Of a DNA stretch of 64,000 nucleotides, positions 62,460 through 64,000 are shown in pieces. This stretch comes from Typha latifolia (Eukaryota > Streptophyta > Magnoliopsida > Poales > Typhaceae): assembly GCA_019914945.1 (NCBI GenBank), contig CM034099.1:3038001-3102000 (forward strand), read 5' to 3'. The translations under genes and the position numbers were made by a program. A model generated the notes under the pieces. That model saw nothing but the letters and a program-made list of their open reading frames with translations. It did no database searches and was not told where the DNA came from. Within the stretch, counting starts at the first letter, position 1. The number at the start of each line of letters is the position of its first letter.

Positions 62460-62689
62460 GGAGATAAGAGCATGGAAGTACAAGAAGAAGATATCATATG
62501 ATTGTATCTGATGCACATTAGATATAGAACTAGTAAAGGACAAGTTACGTGAGAATAGAATTGTTAACTAGTAAGATGGTTAGCACATGTCTGACAAAGC
62601 TACATAGCGCACCACTGGCACAAAGTAGAAAGTGTTTAGATGGGGAGAAGATCTAGCAAACATAGACATAGTACGAAACAAGAATGGTC

Positions 62690-62790
62690 GTGCCAACCGA
62701 CATGGGGCGTGCCGGTCGGCACTTTCCGTGCCGGTCGGCACTTTCCGTGCCGGTCGGCACTTTCCGTGCCGGCGACGTGCCAGCACATGG
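62690..62790. repeat. 19-bp GC-rich tandem repeat with palindromic unit
   Basis: GTGCCGGTCGGCACTTTCC is repeated exactly three times from 62709 with a partial fourth copy at 62766; a more diverged copy precedes them. Each unit contains the inverted repeat GTGCCG-GT-CGGCAC. It belongs to a GC-rich repeat shared with 60150-60560. Confidence 0.9.
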
Positions 62791-62849
62791 CACGAGGGGT
62801 GCCGCCTCCTAATAGTTCCGCCGCCGCCGTCCAGGCTACCCGTTGTCGA

Positions 62850-63025
62850 TCACCGTCGCCATCGCCGCTCGCCGTCGCGGTCACCCGAGCGCGTCGGGTG
62901 CCCTAGCCCGAGGGAGAAGATGAGATCGAAAGAGAGAGAGATCAAGATATATATATAAGGTTATCGGTTAAAACTTAAGTTGCGGATCCGGATCGGCGAG
63001 CGGCGACGGCGATCAGCGATGAAGG
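62850..63025. repeat. GC-rich dispersed repeat, second copy
   Basis: The order CGTCGC, CACCCGAGC, GTGCCCTAGCCCGAG, AGATCGA/GAAAGAGAGAG, CGGTTAAAACTTAAGTT, GGATCCGGATC and GGCGAGCGGCGA is also found, with changes, at about 60255-60440 (CGTCGCCCGAGC, GTACCCTAGCCCGAG, (GA)n, CGATTAAAAATTTAAGTT, AATCCGGATCAA). Both copies have the same orientation. No coding potential was recognised. Confidence 0.7.
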
Positions 63026-63444
63026 TGAGTATCTCGTTTTTTTTCTTCTTCTCTTACGGCACGTGCCGTGCCGGCCATCGTTGGTACGAAAGGCACGATA
63101 GATCTAGATTAAGTACAGATCCTTGCACTTAATTGAGATGAATGGAGGGAAAAAATACATAACTACATATATCTAACTACAAAAGATGAGAACAAAATCT
63201 TGGTTATTACTGTTGTTATTCTTGTAACTATGGAAGTATCTAGGAAAATGCATAACCAAAGATACTATAAGTTTATATCTCATTTGAAGGTTGTAAGTTT
63301 AAAAAAAGGCATCCTAGAGCTTAAAAGTTAAAACTCCCTCCTACCCAATATCTAGGCAAGAAAAAGGTGTGCACTCATACCCTCATTCCTAAAAAGGTTC
63401 TTTTGAAGACATGAACTCATAACTTCATGCATGTAAGAGTAAAA

Positions 63445-63909
63445 GTGATCATCGGGCGGATTGGACTGGGGTTGACTTGGTTTTTTTCAAACGGACCGTG
63501 CTTAAGCCTTTATTTGCAGTCCGGCCCACCAACCACTCGGGTCAAGCCAGGTTCAGGTCGGTCTAGAATATTATAGCCCGTTATCGCCCACTAATCCATA
63601 AGATATTGAACTTTGGCCGAGTGTAATGGGTCGGATTATAAAAAAAAATATTATTGTAATGGGTCCAGCGTAACAAGTCTTCTACGAAAATATTTTAGTT
63701 AGTTTTCATTGGAATATACTTATATAATAGTATACTGGTATGCAATGAACCAAACCTTCGATGTGGGACTAAAAACCCTACGAATAAGTAGGCGTAATGG
63801 GTTGGAAAAACAAAAGCCTAGCCAATGCCACCAGGTACCAATTCGGGCTCGACCGGGCTTAGCCCGATTAAAATCGACTGGATTTGGGTGGGCCGGGCTT
63901 GATGATCAC
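63445..63909. mobile_element. Degenerate hAT-type non-autonomous element
   Basis: The left end GTGATCATCGGGC is mirrored by GGGCTTGATGATCAC at the right end, and both halves are rich in GGGC/GCCC and CGGGC words. Many plant hAT-type MITEs start GGGGTGATCA followed by GGGC-rich sequence; here the outermost bases have decayed. Flanks TGCATGTA and TGCAAGCG could be the remains of an 8-bp target duplication. No coding frame is present. Confidence 0.5.
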
Positions 63910-64000
63910 ATCTGTGCAAGCGCAATATTACACACCAAGTGTCACCTGCTAAAGTTGATGGCTATAAGTATGATTATTGAATTTCTCTAGTACTCTCAAA

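Larger units (their letters stand above)
61010..64000. other. Probable 5' intron or flank of the SNF2-HNH gene, filled with repeats
   Basis: No exon encoding the expected N-terminal part or the Walker A segment (DEMGLGKT-like) was found on the minus strand. The region instead holds a tandem duplication, GC-rich repeats and an inverted-repeat element, listed separately. Either a long intron extends past the right edge or the gene is interrupted here. Confidence 0.5.

Noticed and set aside
62709..62784. Possible CRISPR-like array
   Set aside because: Units are contiguous with no spacers, and the DNA is plant nuclear.
62580..62958. Several 68-108 codon frames on both strands
   Set aside because: They are translations of the 19-bp tandem repeat and its GC-rich flank.

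Overview
The window is nuclear DNA of a flowering plant. It has intron-rich genes with GT-AG splice sites, AT-rich introns and intergenic DNA, plant-only families (CLE peptide, GAUT, MUB, PPR, EAR-motif zinc finger) and many short inverted-repeat elements. A monocot outside the grasses would fit, but this is a weak inference. All orthology and Arabidopsis locus numbers below are from memory and were not searched.

Layout, left to right. (1) 1-4555, + strand: 3' two thirds of a short intracellular leucine-rich-repeat gene (At5g07910 type). (2) 8120-10156, +: ELM2/SANT nuclear protein (At1g26580 type) with a probable 5'UTR intron. (3) 14534-15766, +: single-exon C2H2 zinc-finger repressor with an EAR motif. 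(4) 18852-21562, +: U1-type zinc-finger gene with no visible start codon and a frameshift. (5) 22428-22697, +: CLE peptide precursor ending in RLVPNGPNPLHN. (6) 24851-26287, +: frameshifted relic of another LRR gene. (7) 29188-36340, +: galacturonosyltransferase of the GAUT13/14 type, six exons. (8) 38808-41862, +: membrane-anchored ubiquitin-fold protein (MUB), three exons. (9) 47262-43732, -: PPR protein of the EMB2076/At3g29290 type, three exons. (10) 61009-48571, -: SNF2 helicase fused to an HNH nuclease (ZRANB3-like, At5g07810 type); 22 exons are visible and the 5' end lies beyond the right edge.

The genes do not form one pathway. Gene order, however, repeats known Arabidopsis neighbourhoods: ELM2 - C2H2 - CLE resembles At1g26580-26610, and GAUT - MUB resembles At3g01040/01050 and At5g15470/15460. 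The CLE, GAUT, MUB, PPR, ELM2/SANT, C2H2 and SNF2-HNH models all splice in frame.

Most of the remaining DNA is introns and intergenic spacer holding probable non-autonomous DNA transposons: a Tourist-like MITE nested in a long-TIR element inside GAUT intron 3, a MULE-like insertion beside it, further MITE ends inside the SNF2 gene, and a GC-rich repeat present twice near that gene's 5' side. Nothing in the window looks like a wholly new system. The most useful leads are the conserved gene neighbourhoods, the CLE variant, the zinc-finger ligand losses and the nested elements.
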